Position numbers and translations under genes: made by a program
Notes under the pieces: generated by a model
What the model saw: only the letters and a program-made list of their open reading frames with translations
Databases searched by the model: none
Told to the model about the DNA's origin: nothing
Shown here: positions 43,245-51,135 of the stretch, in pieces
Position numbering within the stretch: position 1 is the stretch's first letter
Layout: every line of letters starts with the position of its first letter
Virus record (IMG/VR): IMGVR_UViG_3300031687_000012
Span: 1 to 58,940 of that record
DNA from: a virus
Direction: 5' to 3' (one strand)
DNA length: 58,940 nucleotides

Positions 43245-43340
43245 TTAGTTTATCATGCAATTTGCATCCTAACAAGGGGGTTTTCAAATTAATTATAATT
43301 TAATTAACTTAAAAAACCACTATCCCTACAACAACTAATC

Positions 43341-43350
43341 TAGTATAATA
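43341..43350 (+). promoter_or_regulatory. AGTATAAT-type promoter before the late sigma gene
   Basis: TAGTATAATA, with -10 TATAAT at 43344-43349, lies 9 bases before ATG 43359, giving a predicted leader of about 3 nt. It is identical to the decamer before uvsY. The upstream gap (43245-43340) has AT-rich inverted sequence and no gene. Confidence 0.5.
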
Positions 43351-43358
43351 AGTACATC

Positions 43359-43901
43359 ATGGCAAAAAACGCAAAAACACAAGAACACTATGTTAATAAC
43401 AAAGAGTTCACAGCCGCAGTCGCCGAGTTCAACGCAAAAGTAGTACTCGCCCTGGCCGAAGGTAAAACACCTCCAAGAATGTCTAATTACATAGGAGAGT
43501 GCATCTATAAGATTGCTACTCGACTATCTACAAGACCAAATTTTATAAACTACACTTACAGAGACGAAATGATATGTGATGGCATAGAAAACTGCATCCA
43601 ATATATCAAGAACTTTAATGTAGAAAAATCTAATAATGCATTCGCATATATTACACAAATCTGTTACTATGCTTTCTTAAGAAGAATACAGAAAGAAAAG
43701 AAACAAGTCTATATCAAACAACAAGTCATATCAGACATAACACAAGAAACACTGGATTCTATCGATGGTGATACCACCGGTATGGTCAACACCAATGTAG
43801 AGTGGATGCAAGATAACATGAATCATGTTTCTTACGAACCACGCAAATCCAAAAGAGAAAAAGTCAAAAAAGAAAAAGGTTTAGATAAATTTACTGAATG
43901 A
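43359..43901 (+). CDS. 55: Late-transcription sigma factor gp55
   Basis: 180 residues. The region-2-like core YTYRDEMICDGIENCIQYIKNF, FNVEKSNNAFAYITQICYYAF and LRRIQKEKKQVYIKQQVI is the gp55 signature. It directs host RNA polymerase to TATAAATA late promoters, of which many occur in this window. The C-terminal end (KGLDKFTE) could be the sliding-clamp contact, as in T4 gp55, where a hydrophobic/acidic tail binds gp45. That reading is inference. A separate gp33 coactivator was not found. Overlaps gp47 by 4 bases. Confidence 0.93.
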   Translation: MAKNAKTQEHYVNNKEFTAAVAEFNAKVVLALAEGKTPPRMSNYIGECIYKIATRLSTRPNFINYTYRDEMICDGIENCIQYIKNFNVEKSNNAFAYITQICYYAFLRRIQKEKKQVYIKQQVISDITQETLDSIDGDTTGMVNTNVEWMQDNMNHVSYEPRKSKREKVKKEKGLDKFTE

Positions 43902-44965
43902 AAATAGCGATACTTAACGATACACATGCTGGTGTTCGTGGTGATATGTTGGAGATGTCCAAATATCAAGGAAGATTCTACAAAGAGATATTCTTCCCAT
44001 ACCTAGACGAACACAACATAACACAAATCTTACACTTGGGTGATTACTTCGATAGACGAAAGTTTGTCAACTTTGTAACACTTGAAGCAAATAGAGAACA
44101 CTTTATTAAACCCATGTTAGAGAGAGGCATCTCTATGGATTTGATACTGGGTAATCATGATGTATATTACAAGAATACAAATACTGTAAATGCACCAGAC
44201 TTACTACTATTTGAAAGTGATAATATCAATGTGATACATCATCCTATTGTCAAAGAATACGATGGAGTTAACCTTGCACTTGTACCTTGGATTAATAACG
44301 AGAACTATGCCGACAGTATAGATTTTCTATTGAGTGCAAACGCAGATACATGTATGGGTCACTTCGAGATAGAAGGTGCATTGATGATGCCTGGAATGAC
44401 ATGTCAACATGGTCTAGACCACACATATCTAAAACGATTCGATAAAGTTTATAGTGGTCACTTTCATCAAAAGTCAGAAGTAAAGAACATTAAGTATCTT
44501 GGTTCTCAAATGGAGTTCACATGGTCAGACTATGGTGATAACAAATACTTCCATATCTTTGATACAGATACACGAGAGATGTTACCAGTACATAATCCAT
44601 TAACAATGTTCGAGAAAGTCTTTTACGATGATAGTAAAGAGACATTTGAAACAATCAATAACAAAGACTATTCTAAGTACAAAGGTAAATTCTGTAAAGT
44701 AATAGTAGTAAACAAAGACAATCCATATTGGTTCGACTCAATGGTCGACAAACTTCATGCAGCCAATCCTTTGCATGTTGTCGTAGTTGATGACCACAAA
44801 CATATGGACTTGATGGACGACAATGATATAGAAGGAGTAGAAGATACTCTTACCATACTAGAAAAGTATGTTGATGGCTTAGAAATACAAGGTCAGAAAA
44901 AACCCCTTCTGGAAATGATGACTTCGTTGTATAATGAAGCACTTGAAGAACACAATTACCTATGA
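43898..44965 (+). CDS. 47: Recombination endonuclease subunit gp47 (Mre11/SbcD-like)
   Basis: 355 residues. The metallophosphoesterase motifs are NDTH (residues 7-10), LHLGDYFDRR, LILGNHDVYY, MGHFE and YSGHFHQKS. With gp46 it forms the end-resection nuclease that creates 3' single strands for UvsX-dependent recombination and degrades DNA. It overlaps gp55 and gp46 by 4 bases each, so the three are translationally coupled. Confidence 0.95.
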   Translation: MKIAILNDTHAGVRGDMLEMSKYQGRFYKEIFFPYLDEHNITQILHLGDYFDRRKFVNFVTLEANREHFIKPMLERGISMDLILGNHDVYYKNTNTVNAPDLLLFESDNINVIHHPIVKEYDGVNLALVPWINNENYADSIDFLLSANADTCMGHFEIEGALMMPGMTCQHGLDHTYLKRFDKVYSGHFHQKSEVKNIKYLGSQMEFTWSDYGDNKYFHIFDTDTREMLPVHNPLTMFEKVFYDDSKETFETINNKDYSKYKGKFCKVIVVNKDNPYWFDSMVDKLHAANPLHVVVVDDHKHMDLMDDNDIEGVEDTLTILEKYVDGLEIQGQKKPLLEMMTSLYNEALEEHNYL

Positions 44966-46680
44966 TTAATTTTAGCAAAATACGATACAAGAACTTGTTA
45001 TCGTCTGGAAACACATTTACTAGTTTCGACCTAGACAGGTCGCAGACAACATTAATTGTTGGAGATAATGGTGCAGGTAAGTCTACACTATTAGATGCAT
45101 TGTGTTTCGTATTGTACGGTAAAGGTTTTCGTAATCTTAAAAAAGACTTATTGGTAAACTCTATCAACCAGAAAGACATGGTAGTAGAGATAGAATTTAC
45201 AGTTGGTAGAAAATCATACAAAGTTATTCGTGGTGCAAAACCAAATAAGTTTGAGTTATATGTCAATGATACAATGCTCAATCAAGATGCGACAGTCAGA
45301 GATTATCAAGAACACTTAGAGAAGAACATCCTGAAGATGTCCTTTCGTTCATTCACTCAAGTTGCAGTATTAGGTTCAGCTAACTTCACTCCTTTCATGC
45401 AATTAAAGTCAGTAGAAAGACGAAGACTAGTAGAAGACCTACTCGACATATCTATATTCTCAACCATGCAAGACATTCTCAAGAAGAGAGTTACACAACA
45501 TAATATAGATGTCAGAGAAACCAAACACAACACCGAACTATTAGAAGAAAGAATAAATGGTCTCAATGAACAAGTAAATCTACTCTCAAAGTCTCGTGAT
45601 AAGAAAGTAGAGAAGTATCAAAATACAATAAAAGAAACTCAGGATAACATAGACTCTGTTATGGGAGTCATTAAACTAAATACTGAGGTGGTAAAAGAGA
45701 AGAGACATTCTATCTCAGACAAAGACCCACAAGGTGACAGATTAAAACAGGCCTTAGACTTAGAGAGTAAACTAGAGTCTTCACAAAGAAAGGCACTTAA
45801 AGAAATAGAATTCTACAAAAACAATGATGATTGTCCAACTTGCAAACAGGGATTAGATGAACAGCATAAGAAGAAACACATTAAAGATAAATCAGATAAG
45901 GTCAGCGAGCTCAAGGCGGCGGTGCTTTCAATTAACGAAACAATCGATGCCTCAAGAAATAGAATGGCAGAAATCAACGCTGTCCTCGGAGACATCGAAG
46001 AAGTCCAAAGACAAATAGGTTTACACCAAACAGAGATTTTATCTAATCAAAAGTACATAGAGAAATTGAATCAGGAAATCAGTGACTTAAAGAGTGAAGT
46101 TAATTCTGAGACTGGTGTAAATGATAAACTCAGTAGTGCTGAAGATGACCTAGATAAATTACATTCTAAGAAAGAAAGTCTTACAGATAGACAACATTAC
46201 TTTGACCTTGCAACAACCTTACTCAGAGACCAAGGTGTAAGACAAAGAATAATTAAACAATATGTTCCTGTAATGAACAAGATGATTAACAAGTATCTTG
46301 CAAATTTGGAATTCTATGTCGGGTTTGAATTGAATGAATCATTTGAAGAAACAATCAAATCCAGATTTAGAGATGTATTTAAGTATGATAATTTCTCACA
46401 AGGAGAAAAGATGAGAATTGACCTTGCATTGTTGTTCACATGGAGAGCAGTCGCAAGAATCAAGAACTCAGTCAATACAAACATACTTATACTTGACGAG
46501 GTATTTGACTCCTCTTTAGATTCACAAGGTACAGATGACTTCTTGAAGTTACTGAACTCACTGAATGAGAAGACAAATGCATTTATTATCTCCCATAAAG
46601 GAGACCAACTATATGATAAGTTTGAAGAAGTGGTTCGATTTGAGAAACACAAGAACTTCAGCCGTATCGCAATTTCATAA
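44962..46680 (+). CDS. 46: Recombination endonuclease subunit gp46 (Rad50/SbcC-like ATPase)
   Basis: 572 residues. Walker A GDNGAGKS (34-41), long coiled coil (about 170-430) with the zinc-hook CPTC at 291-294, ABC signature FSQGEKMRIDLAL, and Walker B NILILDEVFDSSLD. The hook dimerises two complexes by Zn2+. It partners with gp47 in resection. A CATAAATA late box overlaps its last codons and serves the next gene. Confidence 0.95.
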   Translation: MINFSKIRYKNLLSSGNTFTSFDLDRSQTTLIVGDNGAGKSTLLDALCFVLYGKGFRNLKKDLLVNSINQKDMVVEIEFTVGRKSYKVIRGAKPNKFELYVNDTMLNQDATVRDYQEHLEKNILKMSFRSFTQVAVLGSANFTPFMQLKSVERRRLVEDLLDISIFSTMQDILKKRVTQHNIDVRETKHNTELLEERINGLNEQVNLLSKSRDKKVEKYQNTIKETQDNIDSVMGVIKLNTEVVKEKRHSISDKDPQGDRLKQALDLESKLESSQRKALKEIEFYKNNDDCPTCKQGLDEQHKKKHIKDKSDKVSELKAAVLSINETIDASRNRMAEINAVLGDIEEVQRQIGLHQTEILSNQKYIEKLNQEISDLKSEVNSETGVNDKLSSAEDDLDKLHSKKESLTDRQHYFDLATTLLRDQGVRQRIIKQYVPVMNKMINKYLANLEFYVGFELNESFEETIKSRFRDVFKYDNFSQGEKMRIDLALLFTWRAVARIKNSVNTNILILDEVFDSSLDSQGTDDFLKLLNSLNEKTNAFIISHKGDQLYDKFEEVVRFEKHKNFSRIAIS

Positions 46681-46683
46681 ATA
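46676..46683 (+). promoter_or_regulatory. Late promoter CATAAATA, leaderless spacing, before deformylase
   Basis: The box overlaps the gp46 stop codon and ends 5 bases before ATG 46689; the spacer AAACC has no ribosome site. Confidence 0.65.
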
Positions 46684-46688
46684 AAACC

Positions 46689-47324
46689 ATGTATCAATTA
46701 ATAGAAGAAGCATCAAAAGTACTAAGAACTCCACCTCCGGAGTTTGACTTTGAAAATCCACCAGAAGACCCAATTGAAATTGCCAAGAACATGGCAGAGG
46801 CAATGGACAAATTTGGAGGTTTAGGACTCTCATGTAATCAAGTTGGATTACCGTATAGAATGTTTGTTATGAGAACAATGCATGAAGGCGATAAAGAATC
46901 AAAAGTCATCGCATACTATAATCCTAAGTTGACACGAGTGTCACAAGATACAGACTTAATGAAAGAGGGGTGTTTATCATTCCCAGACCTATTCTTAATG
47001 ATTAAAAGGTCTAAAATGATAGAATTCACATATCAAGATGAAACCGGTGAAGAGAAGAGTGCAATGCTAGAAGGCGTTGGTGCAAGATGTGTTCAACATG
47101 AGATTGACCACTTGAATGGAATCTTATTTTTACAAAGGGCGTCAAGATTAAAACTTGAGAGAGCTCAAAAGGCTCGAGTAAAAGAAAAAAAGAAAAGAAT
47201 AGAATATGAAAGAAGAATCGCACTTGCAAAATACTTCCAAGAGTTGCAGTCCTCCAAGAATGCTGAAATATCTAATGATGCCGGAGAAGTGTCAACAGAT
47301 AATAGAGTTTCACAAGAGTCATAG
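46689..47324 (+). CDS. def: Peptide deformylase
   Basis: 211 residues. Motif 1 GLGLSCNQ (44-51), motif 2 EGCLS (93-97, metal Cys96) and motif 3 HEIDH (137-141) are complete, so the enzyme should remove formyl groups from nascent proteins. Motif 1 has Ser-Cys where most have Ala-Ala, a common phage-like variation. A basic helical extension of about 60 residues follows the catalytic domain (KARVKEKKKRIEYERRIALA), absent from short phage deformylases. Phage deformylases are known in marine phages and may help the host process many new proteins. Late-promoter box at leaderless spacing. Confidence 0.93.
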   Translation: MYQLIEEASKVLRTPPPEFDFENPPEDPIEIAKNMAEAMDKFGGLGLSCNQVGLPYRMFVMRTMHEGDKESKVIAYYNPKLTRVSQDTDLMKEGCLSFPDLFLMIKRSKMIEFTYQDETGEEKSAMLEGVGARCVQHEIDHLNGILFLQRASRLKLERAQKARVKEKKKRIEYERRIALAKYFQELQSSKNAEISNDAGEVSTDNRVSQES

Positions 47325-47847
47325 ACACTTACAAGCTGTAGGAGATGGGTCTGATTACTTCGGTATCAGACTTATGCACATCCACAATCCTGACATTAGA
47401 CAATGGGTCTTTGAAGTCATGGTGGATTTAATTGGTGAAATAAGAAAAACATCTGACCAGATAGTATTTCCAGAAATGGTGGCAATCAATGAATGGCCGA
47501 TTGGTGGCATTCAAGACCCACACCTAGACACCTATTCTAATCAACAATTCGAAGCCGGTACCGAAGAAACTCATCCTGCCAGAGAGTGGACTTGTATTCT
47601 ATATCTAAATGATGACTTCAACGGTGGCAGAACTTATGTGCCAGATGGAGAGACATATGAACCAGAGATGGGTTCAGGTCTACTATTTCAAGGAATCTAC
47701 ATACCTCATGGTGTGACAAAAGTGAGAAGAAACTCACGACACACAATCTCATTATGGTTCACAACTGATTCGTCCAGAGTCATGCCCATATATCCAGTAA
47801 GAGACTTAGGTCTCAACGAAGACAACATCCGACACCAACCAGAATAA
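47260..47847 (+). CDS. 2OG-Fe(II) oxygenase (fourth of the window)
   Basis: 195 residues from ATG 47260 (MLKYLMMPEKCQQIIEFHKS), the start that gives the usual N-terminal 'L...eC..ii' of these enzymes. It overlaps the deformylase gene by 65 bases; a longer start at 47206 is less likely. Metal site: His88-x-Asp90 (QDPHLDTY), distal His150 (YIPHGV) and Arg160 (RHTISLWF). EWTCILYLNDDFNGGRTYV is the core strand. Substrate unknown. An inverted repeat follows its stop and overlaps the next promoter. Confidence 0.85.
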   Translation: MLKYLMMPEKCQQIIEFHKSHRHLQAVGDGSDYFGIRLMHIHNPDIRQWVFEVMVDLIGEIRKTSDQIVFPEMVAINEWPIGGIQDPHLDTYSNQQFEAGTEETHPAREWTCILYLNDDFNGGRTYVPDGETYEPEMGSGLLFQGIYIPHGVTKVRRNSRHTISLWFTTDSSRVMPIYPVRDLGLNEDNIRHQPE

Positions 47848-47858
47848 CCCTAGTTTCT

Positions 47859-47895
47859 CTAGGGGTTGACAGCGACCCTCGCTTTTTGTTACCAT
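47859..47895 (+). promoter_or_regulatory. Promoter/operator cassette copy 1
   Basis: CTAGGGGTTGACA leads to -35 TTGACA (47866-47871), then an 18-base spacer containing GACCCTCGCTTTTTG, then a -10-like TACCAT (47890-47895). A second TATAAT lies at 47901-47906. GGGT..ACCC forms an inverted repeat over the -35. A CCCTAG/CTAGGG hairpin (47848-47864) overlaps the 5' side. Copies 2 and 3 lie at 48407 and 51062. Confidence 0.65.
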
Positions 47896-47922
47896 TATCC
47901 TATAATGAAAAAAGGAGATAAC

Positions 47923-48123
47923 ATGTCAAACATTAAAAACATTAAAGACCACATCTTAAACGATGTACTATTCCTTGCAGAAGGGGACATATGGAATGTC
48001 ATTTTTGCAATTCAGGAAGAATTCGGTATTGCAAAAGTACCAAGTCCTACTGGTGGTGAAAGGGGTTTCATCAATAGACTAGTAGATTTAAGATTCAAAC
48101 AAGCAATAGAGGTGTCAGTATAA
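47923..48123 (+). CDS. Small protein of unknown function (66 residues)
   Basis: Starts at ATG 47923 with AAAGGAGA ideally spaced; an upstream ATG at 47905 is in frame but would place the ribosome site inside the gene. MSNIKNIKDHILNDVLFLAE, then IWNVIFAIQEEFGIAKVPSP and GFINRLVDLRFKQAIEVSV. Helical, with no known motif. The stop overlaps the next ATG by one base (TAATG). It heads the CobT/CobS transcription region under promoter copy 1. A possible gp33 role was considered but is not supported. Confidence 0.65.
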   Translation: MSNIKNIKDHILNDVLFLAEGDIWNVIFAIQEEFGIAKVPSPTGGERGFINRLVDLRFKQAIEVSV

Positions 48124-48410
48124 TGCCGAAGTTTAACGACCAAACAAAGGTCGCTGGAAGACTCTACAACAGGTGGAGTGTTACTGGCACATTTAATACG
48201 ACTCAAGATGCAGTCGAGAAATACAAGAGTCAATTCAAAATTGTAGACGGCGTAGTTCGTTGGGAATCTAATGAAGAGATTCCTTTTGGTGATTTGTTAT
48301 TAGATTTCTGTGAAGCTGGTCTGATTAGTCCGAAACAAGTAAGAGTTTCTTCAGAGGTCAGAGAAAAAGAAACTGATGAGTTTTGGGAAAGATTTGGACT
48401 TGGGGCCTAG
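48123..48410 (+). CDS. Small conserved-looking protein, unknown function (95 residues)
   Basis: MPKFNDQTKVAGRLYNRWSV, followed by TTQDAVEKYKSQFKIVDGVV and IPFGDLLLDFCEAGLISPKQ, with a charged tail EVREKETDEFWERFGLGA. It appears to be a compact alpha/beta domain. Coupled to the previous gene by a one-base overlap. Its stop codon lies inside promoter copy 2. Function unknown; linkage to the CobT-like gene is the only clue. Confidence 0.6.
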   Translation: MPKFNDQTKVAGRLYNRWSVTGTFNTTQDAVEKYKSQFKIVDGVVRWESNEEIPFGDLLLDFCEAGLISPKQVRVSSEVREKETDEFWERFGLGA

Positions 48411-48443
48411 GGGTTGACAATGACCTTCACTTTTTGATAGGAT
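48407..48443 (+). promoter_or_regulatory. Promoter/operator cassette copy 2 (leaderless geometry)
   Basis: TTGACA (48414-48419), 18-base spacer with GACCTTCACTTTTTG, then TAGGAT (48438-48443). ATG 48450 lies 6 bases after the -10, so the predicted transcription start coincides with the start codon. Confidence 0.68.
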
Positions 48444-48449
48444 ATAAAC

Positions 48450-50831
48450 ATGACAGAAAAACTTAAAAACCAAAAAGACTCACTCGCAAGATTAATGGCA
48501 ACAGAAAATCTTACGATTGTACATAAGAAAATACCAACTGCATACTTTGATGTTAAGAATAGGGTACTCGCTTGTCCTACTTTCAAAGAAGACATTTCTC
48601 CAGAACTATATGATTTGTTCATGGGGCATGAAGTTGGCCATGCACTGAATACTCCTTACGAGGGACTTCATTCCACACTAGTTGAGAATAGAACCCTTAA
48701 GGGTTATCTTAATGTTGTCGAAGATGTAAGAATCGAGAAGGCAATCAAACAAAAATATCAAGGGTTGAGAACTTCTTTCTTTAAGGCATACAATGAACTT
48801 ATGGAAAAGAACTTCTTCGGCATCGAGGGTAGAGACTTACAAGAACTTGCACTGATTGACAAAATCAATCTGATTACTAAGTGTGGTTCTAGAGTCAATA
48901 TCAAACTTACTTCTGAAGAACAAACATTCTTAGATATGGCAGAGGCATGTAAGACTTGGGAAGAAGTTGTCGCTTGTGCTAATTCAATCTATGATTACTC
49001 TAAAGAAAACGAAGACAGAACTGAAGAAGACGAAAAACTTTCTACTATGCCGATGCCTGATATCGAAGAGTCTGATGACGAAGAAGACGATGATGCAGAA
49101 TCAAATCAGATGCCTGGTGAATATGACGAATCAGAAGAAGAGTCTAAAGAAGAAGACGAGAAGGCAAAGGCCGAGTCAGATGTAGATGAGAAAGGCGAAG
49201 AGACTGATAACGAATTAAAAGAACTTGGTGCTAAGGGTGGCAAGTTCGAAGGCACTTACGATGAGTTAGATGGTGCTAGAGAGTCAATCACCGAACACTT
49301 TGCACACAACAACGAAGACGACTTTGTTGACGAAACTGCAACCATAAAAACTAATGTCGACTTGAGAACTAGATTCAAAGAAGCTGACATAGACTCTATG
49401 CTTTACTCTCACAAACAAGTTGCCGCTGATTGGCAAGAATGGTTAGTCGCTGGTGACTTCGACAAAAAGATGGCCGAAGATGCTTACTACACTGAAGACC
49501 ACAAAACTGAGGCTCTTGAAGAGAGAAGTAACACTATTCTTCTTGGCAAACATTACAGAAAACATCTTCAAAACAAAAACAAAAAGATTGTTGCCCACAT
49601 GGCAAAAGAGTTCGAGTTAAGACAAAATGCACATAGAAGTGCCAAGGCATATACAGGCACTAGTGGTGACCTTGATATGAATAGACTTGCTAAGTATCAG
49701 ATTGTAGATGACATTTTCAAAAGAGTCACATACATTCCAGACGGCAAGAATCATGGTGTCAATGTTTTACTTGACTGGTCTGGTTCTATTCACAATGAAT
49801 GTGCCGACATGTTAGAACAATCAATTATACTTTCAGAGTTCTGTAGAAAAGTAAACATTCCTTACAGAGTGTATCTCTTCTCAGATTCTATCGCAAGACA
49901 AGACAGATATGACTATGCAAGTGGCAAGGCAAAACTAGTTGAGATTATGACCAACGAAATGTCTAACAGAAAATACTCAGAGATTCTAGATTACTTATGT
50001 TGCATCCTAGTTGGCAGAATGCATGATGACCTTCAGTCAGTATGGGGTACTTCACCAAAGGCTGTGAAACTTGCTGATGAGTACAATGCAATATTCAGTT
50101 CAATTCAACAATGGGATACTGATATTTCATACTGGAGAGATACAAGATTCTCAAGACATTGTTGTCCTGAGAACTACAGATTAGGTGGCACACCTCTTGA
50201 CGAGTGTTTAGTTGCTATGAGAAAATTCTTACCAGAGTTCAACAGACAGTATGGTATTGAGAAATCAATTCTAACAATTATCACCGATGGGTTCAGTTTC
50301 AGAAGTGACTTCTTTGAAGAGTCAACTGAAGAACAAAGAGATTATAAGGCTCAGGCAGGCGATGACTACTACTGGTCTTCTAACAGAACAAGAAGTTTCA
50401 TCGACCCATACATCAACAAGAACTTCCTTTACACAACTAGTAACGGTTATGGCAGAAACGACTTCGAGAAGACTCAGAACATATTAGAGTGGATATCAGA
50501 GACTTGCAATGTCACCGTGACAGGATACTTTGTCTTCACCAAGAAGAGAGACTTCCAGTCAATGGGTGAATACATCATGCCTAACTTTTGGGAACATGTT
50601 GACGGGTTGTGGAAAGATATGAGAAAATCAGGTGTAGTTGTTGACACCAAGGGTTACAACAAATTGTTCTTGACCACTGCATCTAATCTTGCCACGACAG
50701 GCGATGACGAACTTGACGAAGAGTTCATTGGTGCAAACAAAAACAGAATCACTGCCGCTTTCAAAAGAAATCAGAGAGGCAAATCAACATCAAGATTTCT
50801 AACTAACGAATTTATAAAGGAGATTGCATAA
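48450..50831 (+). CDS. cobT: CobT-like protein: metallopeptidase-like N-terminus plus VWA domain
   Basis: 793 residues. An HEVGH zinc-peptidase motif lies at 60-64, followed by NVVEDVRIEKAI near residue 90, the pattern of the putative metallopeptidase domain in CobT-related proteins. A very acidic linker spans about 185-260 (EDEKAKAESDVDEKGEE). The C-terminal VWA domain has MIDAS DWSGS at 442-446. Marine T4-like phages commonly carry CobS/CobT-like pairs; true cobaltochelatase function is unproven. The MoxR/VWA pair may instead remodel a host or phage complex. Starts at a leaderless-spaced promoter, copy 2. Confidence 0.85.
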   Translation: MTEKLKNQKDSLARLMATENLTIVHKKIPTAYFDVKNRVLACPTFKEDISPELYDLFMGHEVGHALNTPYEGLHSTLVENRTLKGYLNVVEDVRIEKAIKQKYQGLRTSFFKAYNELMEKNFFGIEGRDLQELALIDKINLITKCGSRVNIKLTSEEQTFLDMAEACKTWEEVVACANSIYDYSKENEDRTEEDEKLSTMPMPDIEESDDEEDDDAESNQMPGEYDESEEESKEEDEKAKAESDVDEKGEETDNELKELGAKGGKFEGTYDELDGARESITEHFAHNNEDDFVDETATIKTNVDLRTRFKEADIDSMLYSHKQVAADWQEWLVAGDFDKKMAEDAYYTEDHKTEALEERSNTILLGKHYRKHLQNKNKKIVAHMAKEFELRQNAHRSAKAYTGTSGDLDMNRLAKYQIVDDIFKRVTYIPDGKNHGVNVLLDWSGSIHNECADMLEQSIILSEFCRKVNIPYRVYLFSDSIARQDRYDYASGKAKLVEIMTNEMSNRKYSEILDYLCCILVGRMHDDLQSVWGTSPKAVKLADEYNAIFSSIQQWDTDISYWRDTRFSRHCCPENYRLGGTPLDECLVAMRKFLPEFNRQYGIEKSILTIITDGFSFRSDFFEESTEEQRDYKAQAGDDYYWSSNRTRSFIDPYINKNFLYTTSNGYGRNDFEKTQNILEWISETCNVTVTGYFVFTKKRDFQSMGEYIMPNFWEHVDGLWKDMRKSGVVVDTKGYNKLFLTTASNLATTGDDELDEEFIGANKNRITAAFKRNQRGKSTSRFLTNEFIKEIA

Positions 50832-51064
50832 TGCAAATGATAGGTACAATAAACATAGACAAATTTCAAGAAGCTATACAACAGGTCGGTAAAGGACCGT
50901 GTGTAAAATTTGATTGCCCAAGACAACAAGCTTGTGGCGAAGAAGAGGTTGAATGCAAGGCATTTAGATTTTGGGTCAATAACGATTCATACACTACAAT
51001 GAGAAAAGGTCTGAAGACTTCTATTGCAATTGACATGGAAAGATTACTAAAAGAAATTGAATAG
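50831..51064 (+). CDS. Small four-cysteine protein between CobT-like and CobS-like genes
   Basis: 77 residues with GPCVKFDCPRQQACGEEEVE followed by CKAFRFWV. Four cysteines within 20 residues suggest a zinc or iron-sulfur site. The ATG overlaps the CobT stop by one base (TAATG), so expression is coupled. The C-terminal part (MRKGLKTSIAIDMERLLKEI) is helical. No family recognised; the position between the VWA and AAA+ genes suggests a partner or regulator. Confidence 0.65.
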   Translation: MQMIGTINIDKFQEAIQQVGKGPCVKFDCPRQQACGEEEVECKAFRFWVNNDSYTTMRKGLKTSIAIDMERLLKEIE

Positions 51065-51096
51065 GGTTGACAATGACCCTCGCTTTTTGATAGGAT
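51062..51096 (+). promoter_or_regulatory. Promoter/operator cassette copy 3 before cobS
   Basis: TTGACA (51067-51072), 18-base spacer with GACCCTCGCTTTTTG, -10 TAGGAT (51091-51096). AGGGT..ACCCT inverted repeat across the -35. The leader of about 33 nt carries a 12-codon reading frame (51105-51143) that overlaps the cobS start and ACGGAGAC as ribosome site. Confidence 0.68.
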
Positions 51097-51135
51097 GGAA
51101 ACTGATGAGAAAAACTACTTTAACGGAGACAAATT

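Noticed and set aside
43245-43358. tRNA or ncRNA gene in the gap before gp55
   Set aside because: Only AT-rich short inverted repeats; no cloverleaf, TTCRA arm or anticodon arm. The same holds for the other gaps.
47848-47864. Rho-independent terminator after the fourth oxygenase gene
   Set aside because: The CCCTAG/CTAGGG hairpin has no T-run and overlaps the -35 region, so it is treated as part of the promoter/operator.
47923-48123. gp33 late-transcription coactivator
   Set aside because: Size is compatible, but no clamp-binding C-terminal motif or gp33-like core was visible, and it is not near gp55.
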